Origin: Cryptomeria japonica
Taxonomy: Eukaryota > Streptophyta > Pinopsida > Cupressales > Cupressaceae
Direction of reading: 5' to 3'
Assembly (NCBI RefSeq): GCF_030272615.1
Contig: NC_081409.1
Span: forward strand, 649,294,468 to 649,358,467
Length of the DNA: 64,000 nucleotides
Below are positions 1 to 10,451 of the stretch, one piece after another (within the stretch, counting starts at the first letter, position 1; each line of letters begins with the position of its first letter). A program made the translations under genes and the position numbers. Under the pieces are notes generated by a model. It worked only from the letters and a program-made list of their open reading frames with translations, was not told the DNA's origin and ran no database searches.

Positions 1-593
1 AAGAATCAGAAACCTAATGGAGATACAAATGGCCTTGGCTTTGAAGTTGGTGAGAGCTTTGGTACTACAAACAAACATGATCACAGCAAACCGGTAAGAC
101 AACCTAATGCTTATAAATTCAATGGGAAATGCTTTAATTGTAACAAGTATGGTCATAGAGAAAATCAGTGTAGATTTAGAAACTGTCAGAATAATAATGC
201 ACCCACCAGTGAGTGCTCCAAATGCAATAAAATTGGACATAACTCAGAAAATTGAAGAATGAATATAAAATGTTATATTTGTGGAAGATTTGGACACTTA
301 TCTAATCAATGTAGAACACACACCGACATAGGATATCATAAAGTTATTCAGAAAAACAATGTGACTTGTTATGCTTGTAACAAGATTGGACATATTGTAA
401 AATTTGTAAAAGTAAGACATCACCGACAAATTAAAAAGGAACCAGCTTGAAAGGTAAAGAAAAGGTTGAAGAGGTAAAGCAAGAATTTTCAAAATTACGG
501 ATTAAAAAGTCTGACATGAATGTTACTGAAGCTATTCCTTCACCAATAGAACAGAGTATCACTCCACTGGTAGCAGATTCTTCATCTAATTGA
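1..593 (+). pseudogene. NA copy 1 ORF1, nucleocapsid-like four-knuckle protein, 3' part
   Basis: The frame open from base 1 reads through CCHC zinc knuckles: C-FNC-NKYGH-RENQC, then CSKC-NKIGH, then CYIC-GRFGH and CYAC-NKIGH. CCHC knuckles bind nucleic acid and normally package LTR-retrotransposon RNA. A TGA at about 253-255 replaces the last cysteine of knuckle 2 (TGT in the other copies). Knuckle 4 loses its final cysteine where the frame slips near 405-415. The end is set by the TGA at 591-593, matching the last codons of copy 2. Like copies 2 and 3, it has no protease after the knuckles. Clearly a pseudogene. Confidence 0.85.
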
Positions 594-746
594 GAAATAA
601 TCCTTTGGGGGTATAGCAACAAATTGAAAAATATGCTAGTTTACCCTCAGTTGATGGTAAGAAGTTGAATTACTTATTTACTGGCAGATGAGTTAAGTTT
701 TGACTTAACCGACAGGCATTAAATGTGGAAGTTGAAAGAAATAACA

Positions 747-754
747 TTATAAAG
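747..754 (+). promoter_or_regulatory. TATA-like box before ORF2, copy 1
   Basis: TTATAAAG lies 143 nt before the ORF2 ATG. The same box sits at 16094-16100 and 61991-61998 with starts 141-151 nt before ORF2. A possible 3' splice acceptor (CTAG, ending at 800) lies 96 nt before the ATG. Either could give ORF2 its own mRNA. That is inference from conserved spacing. Confidence 0.4.
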
Positions 755-896
755 CAAGTGTTTTGGCTCTTTTTCATTCACGAAGCATTCAAATATCTAG
801 AGAGCACAAAATTCCCGAGCGAAGGCATCCATAGTGAAAAGTGAACCAAATCATCCAAGCAAATCATCCTAAAGGCAAATTAAGGTATTTATAACT

Positions 897-3800
897 ATGG
901 CTTCTTCTTCTGCACCTGAATTCATTGCAAACCCTACAATGATTGAAGTTATTAAGCGTCCTAGACCCATGTTCAAACTTATTCCCGAAATTGCAAAGAA
1001 AGATGATACCCTAGGAGCATTCTCAAAAATACCTAAGGGAGCAGTCTATGCAGAAGATCCTACAATGTATATACATTGTCATATTGAGGAACTAGGAGCT
1101 GAAGAAATAATGAACATGTATAGGACTGTTATTTATGATGAAAATGGAAATGTTAAACCAGAACACAACATAGTGGAAACCCTAGGCTTTGTGGACATTC
1201 TTAGTATCCCAAATTTTCCTAAGGATGTGATCAGGATAGTCTTGAGCAGAGTTCATGGAGAGCTCTTTTGGTTGGATTCCATCCATAAGACTACTAAAGA
1301 GGCAGTTAGGGCAGTGACGGGCTTACCTTCCACCAGTAGTAGGCCTAATAAAACTAAAAAGGTTCCAAATGACATAGTAATGACCCTAACCAACACAACT
1401 TTTGATAAAAGATACCTGAGAGTCAATGATGTGAAGGACATCAATGTTAGACTTGTCAGTATGATTCTTGGTTATAAGGCTACACATGCAAATAGACTAA
1501 ACTCAGTCTCTAGCTTTTGTATTAAAAGTGCATATGATATGGTGAATAACAATGCTATGATTGATGTATGTAAGTGGCTAAAATATGAACTGATAGACAA
1601 CTTGAAGAAAATCAAAGGTGACAAGAAAGGAACTTTTAGATTTGGCAAACTGCTTGTATGTTTAATATTGTACATTACCAAGCAAGTTCTTGATACTAGT
1701 AGGAAAGACTTTGGTTTTGATATCCCGGTAGGAAAACAACTTCTTGATATATTAAACAACATGGGAGATGACAGAGAGAAAAATATAAATGAACATTTTC
1801 AAACCTTGAAAGAAAAGATGAATACAAGAATAAGGCTATCTCAAGCAATTATTGATAAGTATCAAAAAGAGATATGCTTTGTGATCAAGAAAGATGAAAT
1901 TTTGATGGAGGCAGTTATCCCTAGGATTGTTTGGCTTATAGAGATGGGATATGAGGCAGATGGCAACATAGTTGAAACTTATGAAAAAGCCCTCTTAGAA
2001 GCCCCTAAGGAACCGACAGAAAAAGTATCTACCAATGCTGAAACAATTGAAAGTGGCATTCAATCTTAGAAAAGAGTTAAGAAAACTCAGCAGATAGTTA
2101 GGAGAGGTTCAAGGCAGGAAAAATAGATACAAGGAGATGTATTGAATAAAACTGGTATTAAGGAGAGTGAATTGGAAGGACTACAACCGGAAGCACATCT
2201 TTCACTGATTGCTACTTCCTTGGGTAGTGAGATACCAGCAAAATTTTAAAGGGTAGTCTGGAAAAGAAAACCCTTACCGGTACCCTCACCTACACCCATA
2301 AGGACAAGACAAAAGCAATAGGTAATTCAGCCTCCGGCTAAGAAATTGACACCAAAGAAAAGAAAAGAAAGACAGTTTATTCCACCTTTGGACAAACTAC
2401 TGGATGAAATATCTGAGGATGGGAAATTGAAAAGCATTGGTAAGTTATATAACACACTATCAAATGATGAAAAGGAGAGCATAGAAAATAGTGTAATCTT
2501 ACACTTAGACATCTATAAGAAATTTCTGATGGAAATTGTGCATGAGATACCCAATGACTTGTATAGAAGATTAGAAGCTAGAAGGGTAGCTATTGTGGAA
2601 TTAGACAAAAAGATAAAAATAGAGAAGCTACTTGCAGTCCACCCAGTGAACTCCACACAAGAAATTGATGAATTAATAGTGAGGCTAACCGGACAATATT
2701 CTCATCTGGTCACTGACATGTACCACTAATGGCAAGAAGAGTAAATAAAATAACAGAAGAGACTGCAGATTAGTGGGATATATTTTTTGTTGAAAAAGAG
2801 AAACAAGAAGAGCTTAAGAGACCAAAGACTTTTAAAGTCTATCAAAAGGAAAAGGATAAGGATAAAGGGAAAGGTAAGGTAGGTGGACCTCCAAGCCTAA
2901 ATATAACTGATAACTTGCCCCCACCTCTTTCTGATACTCCATCGGTACAAACTGTTGATACACAACCAGCAACAAAGAGTATGGAAACACGACATGAGGA
3001 TACGAATCTTGATTCTGAGGTGTTAAATACAATGAACATTGACACACAGGAAGTCAATACTGTTGTCGATAAGGAAACAACTGACAAAAGAGATGTGGCA
3101 ACTGAGCCACCAGTAGGAAATATTGGAGTTGAAAACATTGGAATTGGGGAACAACAACAAATTGAAGGAAAAAATGAACCCCTGGACACTGGAAAGGCAG
3201 AGACCACAGATGTGCATACTGATGCATCTACTGAGCCACCGGCAACTACTGAGGAAAACACTAAGAAACCGGCAGAGCAATAGGCTACTTCCCAGATAGT
3301 ACCACCGGCTTCATCTTCCAAGCCCAAGCCTTTGGTAGTGGAAATGGAAACACAAATAGATCCTCCAGAAAAAGAGGAAAGAAAAGCTATCACAACCACC
3401 GATGGTTTACAGACTGTAAAAACAGTTGGACAGTCATCTGGAACATCTATGACAAATTTTAGACCTAAAAATGTAACAGAGGTACTATTAGATTCAATAA
3501 AGAAAATAATAGTGTAATGCAGTAGCTTATAAGGCTATAGATGACACTTTACCAATTTTGAAGATGATGGCTTCAAAGTGTAACATAGACAATAAAGATT
3601 CTTTGAGCCAATTAGACACATTGTCTAAGTAAATAACCGACAACCTAATAACACTAGATCAAATAAATGAAGATGCCTTTAAATAGAAAATGAACAAGGA
3701 CAAGGAAAAATTCTTTGAGGAGACAGTAAAGAATAAAAAGGAACGTATGAAAACCTTATTACCAGTATTAGAAAAAGCAATTTTGGACTTCAAGAAATTG

Positions 3801-4268
3801 TATAGAGATGCATGTAAAACAAACATTTTGACAAAAGATATAGATAAAGATATTGGCATAGCCCAAAAGGAAATAAATGATATTGCTGACAACTTGATAG
3901 GTTCATCAGACTCAATATCAGTAATTGAACAGGAAATTGCAGGATTTGAAGAGAAAATAGAAAAGCTTGAGAAAGACAAGGAAAGGATAAAGTTTAAGGC
4001 AAAAGAACTTAAATGAAGACTAAGTCCTAAACTGGATATCCTCATCGCTTTGAGAAAAGAGATTTCTGAGGCTCTTGTTCCAGGACTTAAGACACCGGAA
4101 GAGAAAATGCGGTTTCTCACTTATACAATTCAGAGAACTGAAGTAGCACTGAAAAATAGTGAGAGATTTTACAACAGTCTAAATGTTGCCTTAACAGAAA
4201 TTTATCAGATTGTAATAAACAGATTACAAGGAACTAGGCAAGAACCACACTCAATTGACATTGAATGA
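897..4268 (+). pseudogene. NA copy 1 ORF2, unknown protein of about 1,100 codons
   Basis: I do not recognise a family. From the ATG at 897: residues 1-390 form a continuous folded-looking domain with a FFWLDS-type motif and an EAVRAVTGLP motif. Then come a Lys/Arg/Pro-rich basic stretch (about 400-480), a helical block rich in Lys and Glu, a Thr/Pro/acidic low-complexity linker (about 2900-3450) and a C-terminal coiled coil (3690-4268). No signal peptide or clear membrane segment is visible. The first break is TAG at 2067-2069 where copy 3 has CAG. More stops and frame slips follow at about 2125, 2250, 2320, 2710-2915, 3280 and 3520. Its place behind gag resembles the env-like ORF of Sirevirus copia elements, but nothing shows it is an envelope. 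The EAVRAVTGLP region resembles plant transposon-associated domains; profile searches are needed. Confidence 0.75.
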
Positions 4269-4283
4269 CATCCTTTGTCATTG

Positions 4284-4452
4284 ATGCCAAAGGGGGTGTA
4301 GTGGAGATGAGAAAAATGATCAGCAGAAGACATCATCAGCTCAGGGGGAGCACGCAGAGCACACAGTTTTGATAGTTTTGGTAAGACACTTTTTTTAACA
4401 ACACTTTTTGGATTTTTCTCACGAGTGTTGCATCAATTCCAAAGAGGGAGAT
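4284..4452 (+). other. Duplicated polypurine module and PPT, NA copy 1
   Basis: The primer tract for plus-strand DNA is AAAGAGGGAGAT at 4441-4452, directly before the LTR TG. A look-alike, TTGATGCCAAAGGGGG, lies about 150 nt upstream at 4281-4295, just after ORF2. Copy 2 repeats the arrangement at about 18870-18890 and 19019-19031. Confidence 0.6.
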
Positions 4453-4675
4453 TGTTGGCAAATGCTCACTCCAATGAGAAATTGTAGGTGATTGAAGGTA
4501 TTGTCATTGATGGCAACCTTACAATCATATGATATCGGCAGGCACCAGCATACGTTCACCAGTACTGAAAAGATTGATTACCGACACCCTAGCCGACAGG
4601 ATTTTATTTATTGCAAAATATAATTAAATGTAATATCTTTTTGAAAGTCGACAAGGCATATTGTAATAAGGCTCA

Positions 4676-4683
4676 TATATAAG
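4676..4683 (+). promoter_or_regulatory. LTR TATA box, NA copy 1
   Basis: TATATAAG about 225 nt into the LTR. Matching boxes sit at the equivalent place in the other NA LTRs (19398-19407 and 57495-57500), so it probably marks the U3/R start. Confidence 0.5.
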
Positions 4684-5173
4684 TATGAGATCTTAGAGAA
4701 CATTTGTATGTAGAATATATGATGGATATTATGTGCGAACATTAAGGCAAAGTTTGGAATAAGCTTTTGGAAGTTGCGGAGCTTAAACCGATAATGGATC
4801 TGGCATAGCAAATGCCTATTTGTAGCAGTACGTGACATTGGATTTTCATAATCCATTGTTGTAAGTCAGTGAGACTTCTCTTTTGTATGTAAGTAGTGAG
4901 ATTTAGGCAGTTGGCCTTCCTGCATGTGCAGACCCTTATTGTAACAGTAATATTCTCTTATCAGCCAGTAAGCAAATATTGTAGGTTACAAATCACACCG
5001 ACGTTTTTCCCACACCGGGTTTCCTGATTAAAAATATTGTGTTATGGTTTGTCTTTCATGTTGTGGTTGTTGTTCTTATTTACTGCATTAATTTTGGTTT
5101 ACCGGTACACAGTTTTGGAATGATTTTCATTTAATAAGTTAAGAAAATCAATTAACCAGTTAGATACTGATTC

Positions 5174-5196
5174 ACCCCCCGCCCCCCCCCTCCCCC
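5174..5196 (+). repeat. C-rich tract near LTR end
   Basis: Runs of 6, 9 and 5 cytosines broken by single G and T. It is an expanded form of the C7-C9 tract found near the end of every copia-type LTR in the window. Confidence 0.6.
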
Positions 5197-5222
5197 TCTC
5201 AATATCTTTGGGAATCCTAACA

Positions 5223-8220
5223 AACAGAAGATCAACCGGCACCTACTGTCCAACGGGTAGAGAAGGCCCTGGAAGCTAAAATTGAAGATAAGGATGAATG
5301 GATTATTGATTCTGGATGTTCACATCACATGACTAGTGATAAGAGTAAATTCTTAACCTTTCAGGAATACAATGGAGGTATAGTGAGATTTGGAGATGAT
5401 AAAGCTTGTATGATCAAAGGAAAAGGAACTATATCTTTTGATGGTAAGCACAATACTGATAATGTTTACTATGTTCAAGGTTTGAAGCATAATCTTTTGA
5501 GTGTTGGCCAATTAGTTGAGAAAGGATTTCAATTACAATTCAAGAATGGTAAATGCAAAATTTTAAACAAAACTGGTTTAGAAATTGCAATCGGTAATAA
5601 GACTAGAGGTAATATCTTTCATTTGAATAACGATGAGAAAGCATGTTTGATTTCTCACATTGATGAAAGTTGGTTATGGTATAAGAGACTTTTTCATGTA
5701 AATTTTGATTGCATTTTGAAAATCAATACAACTAAGGCAGTAAGAGAGTTGCCTAAGATAGTTAAACCTCACAATCCGGTATGTAAAAAATGTCAATTTG
5801 GAAAGCAAGTTAGAGCAACTTTCAAGAGTATTCCAGAGAAATCTAACAATGTTCTTGATTTAATTCATATTGATTTATGTGGTCCAGCAAGAACTAGAAG
5901 TATAAAAGGAGATAGGTATTTTATGCTATTCATTGATGACTATTCTAGAATGTGTTGGGTTACTTTTCTCAGGGAGAAATCTTAAGCATTTGGGAAATTC
6001 AAATTATTCAAGGTGATGGTAGAGAATGAAACCAACAAGAAAATAAAATGTTTGAGATCAGATCAAGGAGGTGAATTCACATCTAAGGAATTTAATACAT
6101 TTTATGAAGTGAATGGGATCAGAAGACAGTTATCAACACCCCAGACACCCCAGCGGAATGGAGTTGTGGAAAGAAAAAATAGAACTATCTTAGATGTAGC
6201 TAGAAGCATAATATCAGAACCAAATCTAACTCATATATATTGGAGAGAAGCAGTCAATAAAGCAGTTTATACTTTCAACAGAGTTCACATCAAAGGTGAA
6301 ACTGGTAAGACCCGTCATGAACTATGGTTTGGTAATACTCCTACTCTTAAATATTTCAAAATATTTGGAAGTAAATGTTATATTAGAAGAAATGAGTATA
6401 TTGGCAAATTTGATCCTAGAAGTGATGAAGGAATATTTTTTGGTTATTCATCTAAGAGAAAGGCATAGAGATGTTTTACCAAGAGATTGCAGAAAATTGT
6501 TGAAAGTGCAAATGTGAAGATTGATGAACAGTTTAGAGGAAATTCAAGGTCAATGGACTCTGAACCGGCAATAGAGATAATCACAAATGAACCTACTACG
6601 AGTACACTGATACAAAATGTAGATCCAGTTACACCGGCATCATCTAAGTATTCAACAGTCACTAAAGAACAACAACAAATAAAAACACCCTGGTATGTAA
6701 GATTGAATCACTCTGAAGATAAATATTGGATTAAAGCTATGGAAGATGAATTGGAACAAATTGAATGGAATAACACTTGGTCATTAGTTCCCTAGCCTAA
6801 AGACAAAAATATAATTGGAACTAAATGGGTTTTCAAAAATAAACTTAATGAAGATGGTAAGGTAATCAGAAACAAAGCAAGATTAGTGTGTAAGGGATAT
6901 TCACAGAAAGAAGGAATTGATTACAATGAAACCTTTGCACTGGTACCTAGAATTGAGGCAGTCAAACTATTATTGGCTTTTGCAGCTCACAAAAACTATA
7001 AAGTATATCAAATGGATGTTAAATGTGCATTTCTAAATGGAGATCTTGAATAAGAAGTTTACGTTGAACAAACTAATGGATTTTCTTTGACAAATGAGAA
7101 AGATATGTTTTGCAGGTTAAGTAAAGCTTTATATGGACTAAAGCAAGCTCCTAGAGCTTAGTATGCTAGATTGGACAAATATGTTTTGAAGCTTCGATAC
7201 ACTAAAGGTAATGCTGACAACAATCTATACTACAAAATGACTAATGATGACATCTTGGTTATTGAATTTTTTGTTGATGATATAATCTTTGGAGGAGAAG
7301 ATGGATTGTGTAAAGAATTTTCTAATAAAATGCAGCAAGAATTTGAAATGTCTATCATTGGGGAGATAAAATTCTTTTTAGGATTCCAGATTTCACAGAT
7401 TGATAAAGGTATATTCTTAATGTCAATCTAAATACTTGAAGGAATTACTGAAGAAACTTGGCATGGAAAACTCAAAACCAGTAAGTACACATATGACTAC
7501 AACTGATAAACTATCTTTGAAGGATGAATCAACACCTGTTAATCTGACTAGATACAAGTCTATGATAGGAGGTTTACTATATTTGACACAAACAAGACCT
7601 GATATTATGTAGTATGTATTGTCTCAAGATTTCACATTAATCCTAAAAAATATCATGAATTAGTAGTAAAAAGGATTTTTCGGTACCTACAAGGCACTAC
7701 AAATCTTGGTTTATGGTATCCTAGAGATGAAAATTTTGATTTATGTGCATACATAGATGCTAATTGGGCAAGAGATGTAGATGATAGAAAAAGCACTACT
7801 GGCGGAGCATTTTTACTTGGTAGCGGAATAATTTCATGGTTGAGCAAGAAACAAAGTTGTACATCACTATCAACAGCAGAAGCAGAATATGTTGCAGAAA
7901 CAACTAATTGTACACAGGTATTATGGATTAAACAAATGTTGAAGCACATAAAGGTAAAATCCAAGGAACCTATAACTATTTACTATGATAATATGGCAGC
8001 AATTTATATATCTAAGAATCTGGTATTTCACTCAAAAACTAAACATGTTTTTATCAAATTCAATTTTTTGAAAGAGAATGTTGAAGCAACAGAAGTGAAA
8101 TTGGTTTATGTGATTACTAAAAAGCAGATTGCAGATATTTTTACTAAGCCTTTGCCTAAGGAGACTTTTGAATATCTCAGAGAGTAGCTTGGAGTTCTAC
8201 CCCCACCGGTAGAGACTTAG
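5223..8220 (+). pseudogene. Copia B pol: protease, integrase, RT, RNase H
   Basis: Protease active site DSGCSHHMT starts at 5308. GAG-pre-integrase and HHCC zinc region follow at about 5670-5830; its first His has become Tyr (LWYKRL). The integrase core has HIDLCGP, LRSDQGGEF and ERKN, giving D-D-E. RT spans about 6800-7430 with GTKWVFK, AFLNGDLE and FVDD. RNase H has YIDANWA, LSTAEAEY and ADIFTKPLP at 7740-8160. Breaks: TAA 5983, TAG 6466, TAG 6793, TAA about 7051, TAG about 7159, a frame slip near 7425 and another near 7670, TAG 8185. Several stops replace expected Gln or Trp codons, as C->T or G->A changes would. The end is the TAG at 8218-8220. No env-like ORF follows. Confidence 0.9.
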
Positions 8221-8602
8221 ATAGTTGATGTTTGTCATCAACCGATAGAATTAACAGAGAAATCTTTTATTCCGGTTTTGATGTCGAGAGCTACTTCTCA
8301 AGGGGAGTAGTTGGTATTTTGTAATGAGTTGGTATTTTGTATTTGAATCTAGTTTTTCTATTGCCATGTCAAAGGCGGAAAGATATTATGGAAAAACACA
8401 TTATCTTTTGGGAGAGATTATTCCTAGGGGGAGAGACATTATGTATTTTGATTTCTGGTTAATAATCTCATTGGGAGATTGTTGGTTTTTGGTTTTGGCA
8501 TTTCTGTTTTGGCACTTTGATGCTTTTTCCACCTTGTGTTGCCATCAATGATAAGGGAGATTGTTGGTAGTTTGGATATGTTGATATGGTTTTGTCATTA
8601 AT

Positions 8603-8655
8603 GTCAACACTTCTCAACACTTGTCAACACTTGTTAACACTTGTCAACACTTATC
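8603..8655 (+). repeat. 10-bp minisatellite in LTR B
   Basis: About five tandem units of TCAACACTTG with minor variants. Probably a local slippage expansion inside the U3 region. Confidence 0.8.
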
Positions 8656-9193
8656 AGCATTTGGAGATCTTTGATTTTGTTCACCGGCAAGTCAGTGACT
8701 TATGCACAGTCACTGATATTTGGTTCACCGGTAGGTTATATTGTTCACCGGCACTTGGAATGACTTGGAGACTACTTGGTTATGTCAAAGACATTATTTG
8801 ATCACTTGGTTTTGGCGATTTGGTTATTGATATAATCGGGTTTGCATATTTGTTGTTACCGGCAAATAGGTCCATGTTATGCACCAGCAAGTATATCTAT
8901 TCCAGATCAGCACGGCACATTATGAAGATGATTTATTATTATTGTAAATACATTGAGTCGACATGATGCATTGCACATTGATTTATTTTTAATTGATTTT
9001 ATTGTAATATTCTTTGTAAGCCAACCAACTCATTTGGTCTTAGGCTTCAGTATATATGTAAGATCTCATTTGTGAGATTGATATGGAAAAGTAAGTAAGT
9101 GTGAATATGCAAAAATAAGCAGAGATATACATGCAGACATCATTTGAATATTGAAGGAAGGTTTTGAGAAGATAATCAGAGCTTAACTGGTAC

Positions 9194-9267
9194 TGATTAA
9201 AGGCATTATAACTACACCTAAGACAATGCATGATTAAAGGCATTATAACTACACCTAAGACAATGCA
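9194..9267 (+). repeat. Perfect 37-bp tandem duplication
   Basis: The unit starting TGATTAAAGGCATTATAACT at 9194 is repeated exactly at 9231-9267. The absence of differences suggests it is younger than the surrounding decayed LTR. Confidence 0.85.
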
Positions 9268-10451
9268 TTTGTGACAAAATATTGATTGCTTTGAAGCCAA
9301 CAATAGTCAAGGATATAGTGGTAAGTATAGTGCAGCCCTTGGAGATTTACAATAGATGACAACCTGAACCATGGGCAAAAGTATACAAATAAATCCAAAT
9401 ATTGTACATGCAGTGTTTGGTATCTTAACAATCTTTATGCAAGTTTTATGAATATTGTTGCATTTATGTGTAACCTTATTAAAATATCTTCAAAGGTGTT
9501 GATAAAAGATCTTCATCATGTGTTGAAATTTTATGGTTTTTATTACGAAGAGTGTTTTTGTGTACTAATATGTTATTTTAGAAAAAATAGTTGAAACTCC
9601 CTTTCTGGGTTGCTTGTTGTTGTTTGAGTAGAGCCAACAACAATTCATGCAGTCAACCCAATAATCTATTGACTATATTTCTTTGTCATCTTCTATGGTT
9701 TGTTTAGGTATAGAAATTTACCATGTACGTGGCTTAGAAACAGGCAGACTCACTCATGTTCTTGGGTGAAGTCCAAGAAATACTTAAAGACATCAAGCTT
9801 CTTCTCTGAAACCCTTGCATATTCTGGTTTATACTCATTATTTCTCTTCCAGAGCTCTCCTTGGAGTGGGTCAAAGCTATTGTGGTTGATTTCCTCCAAT
9901 GGTGCATGTATATATCTCTCAATATTTTTCTGTAGATAAAATCAAGTCTATCTACAATCCCACAACTGGAGCCATTGAATAGAGAGGCCTATAAAGAAGA
10001 ATATGCAGATGAATCAGATTTTTGGAAAAAATTACAAACAAATCCAAGGACAAGGGGTTGCAAAAGAAGGTGAAGATTCTAGCTCAAATAGTGAGTGTCG
10101 TTTGATCTAGAACATGCGAAAGTATCTCTATGATGAGTGCCATTTGATCTTGCCAAGGGTTGCCAGAGGTCGACGAAGCATGTACAGGATTGATTGTGCA
10201 AATGACTTGCCCTCTTTTTTCCTTTTTTTTTTAAGTAATGCTCGTTGTCATCATAAGTTCGACAAACACATGCACTTTTTTTCAAAAAAAACAAATTTCA
10301 TTACTAATGCATTCTCCGTCGAAACCAAATGTGAAATTATCGTCGGAATTCCGACGAATTTGGGCATTTTTTCAAAAAAAAATCAAATTTGGTCGCAATA
10401 TAACTTCTCCATTGGAAACTTCCGTCAAAATTCTAGACCAAATTTATTAGT
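9268..10451. other. Unassigned stretch between copia B and copia G
   Basis: No element recognised. On the minus strand a frame is open for 63 codons from about 9940 down to the TGA at 9750-9752, with a plausible acidic/aromatic composition (motifs LQGELWKR and LDVFKYFLDF). It may be an exon or element fragment, but I cannot name it. Around 10200-10400 there are A and T homopolymer runs and two copies of a TTTTTTCAAAAAAAA-type block about 110 nt apart. Confidence 0.3.
10340..10357. repeat. 18-bp perfect palindrome
   Basis: TCGTCGGAATTCCGACGA reads identically on both strands. It lies between two TTTTTTCAAAAAAA-type blocks and next to the point where copia G integrase stops (about 10452). It may belong to a small DNA transposon, but no terminal repeats or target duplication were found. 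Confidence 0.6.

Larger units (their letters stand above)
1..5222 (+). mobile_element. Non-autonomous copia-type LTR element, NA copy 1 (3' part)
   Basis: The 5' end lies before the window. Reading on the plus strand: a zinc-knuckle ORF1, a short spacer, a long ORF2, a polypurine tract and a 770-bp 3' LTR. No protease, integrase, RT or RNase H motif occurs between ORF1 and the LTR, so the element needed enzymes in trans. Its LTR end abuts codons of a copia protease region at 5223, so it inserted into an autonomous copia element (B). The same organisation recurs at 14688-19930 and 57269-64000. The 5 bases after the LTR (AACAG) are a candidate target duplication but the other side is outside the window. 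Confidence 0.85.
4453..5222 (+). repeat. 3' LTR of NA copy 1 (770 bp)
   Basis: Begins TGTTGGC after the PPT and ends CCTAACA, imperfect inverted ends typical of LTRs. It is clearly homologous to 57269-58028 and to 19032-19930. A TATA box (TATATAAG) lies at 4676-4683. A CCTGCATGTGCAGA hairpin lies at 4919-4932. A block around 4990-5030, GTTTTTCCCACACC, is shared by all copia-type LTRs here. A cytosine tract at 5174-5196 lies close to the 3' end. Confidence 0.85.
5223..9267 (+). mobile_element. Copia element B, 5' part displaced by NA copy 1
   Basis: Ty1/copia pol remains followed by several polypurine-like blocks (about 8300, 8430, 8551) and a truncated 3' LTR. The order protease, integrase, RT, RNase H defines Copia. 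Gag and the 5' LTR must lie beyond NA copy 1, outside the window. Confidence 0.8.
8562..9267 (+). repeat. 3' LTR of copia B (3' end lost)
   Basis: Begins TGTTGGTAG after the polypurine tract ATAAGGGAGAT (8551-8561). It shares the opening with the LTRs of element D and a TATATATGTAAGATC box at about 9052-9066. It lacks the later conserved blocks (hairpin, GTTTTTCCCACACC, C tract, CTAACA end), so it is truncated somewhere after about 9200. The end given is approximate. Confidence 0.55.

Noticed and set aside
897-2069. ORF2 start region as a host gene or an envelope gene
   Set aside because: It recurs three times at the same place in LTR elements, and no signal peptide or membrane span is visible.
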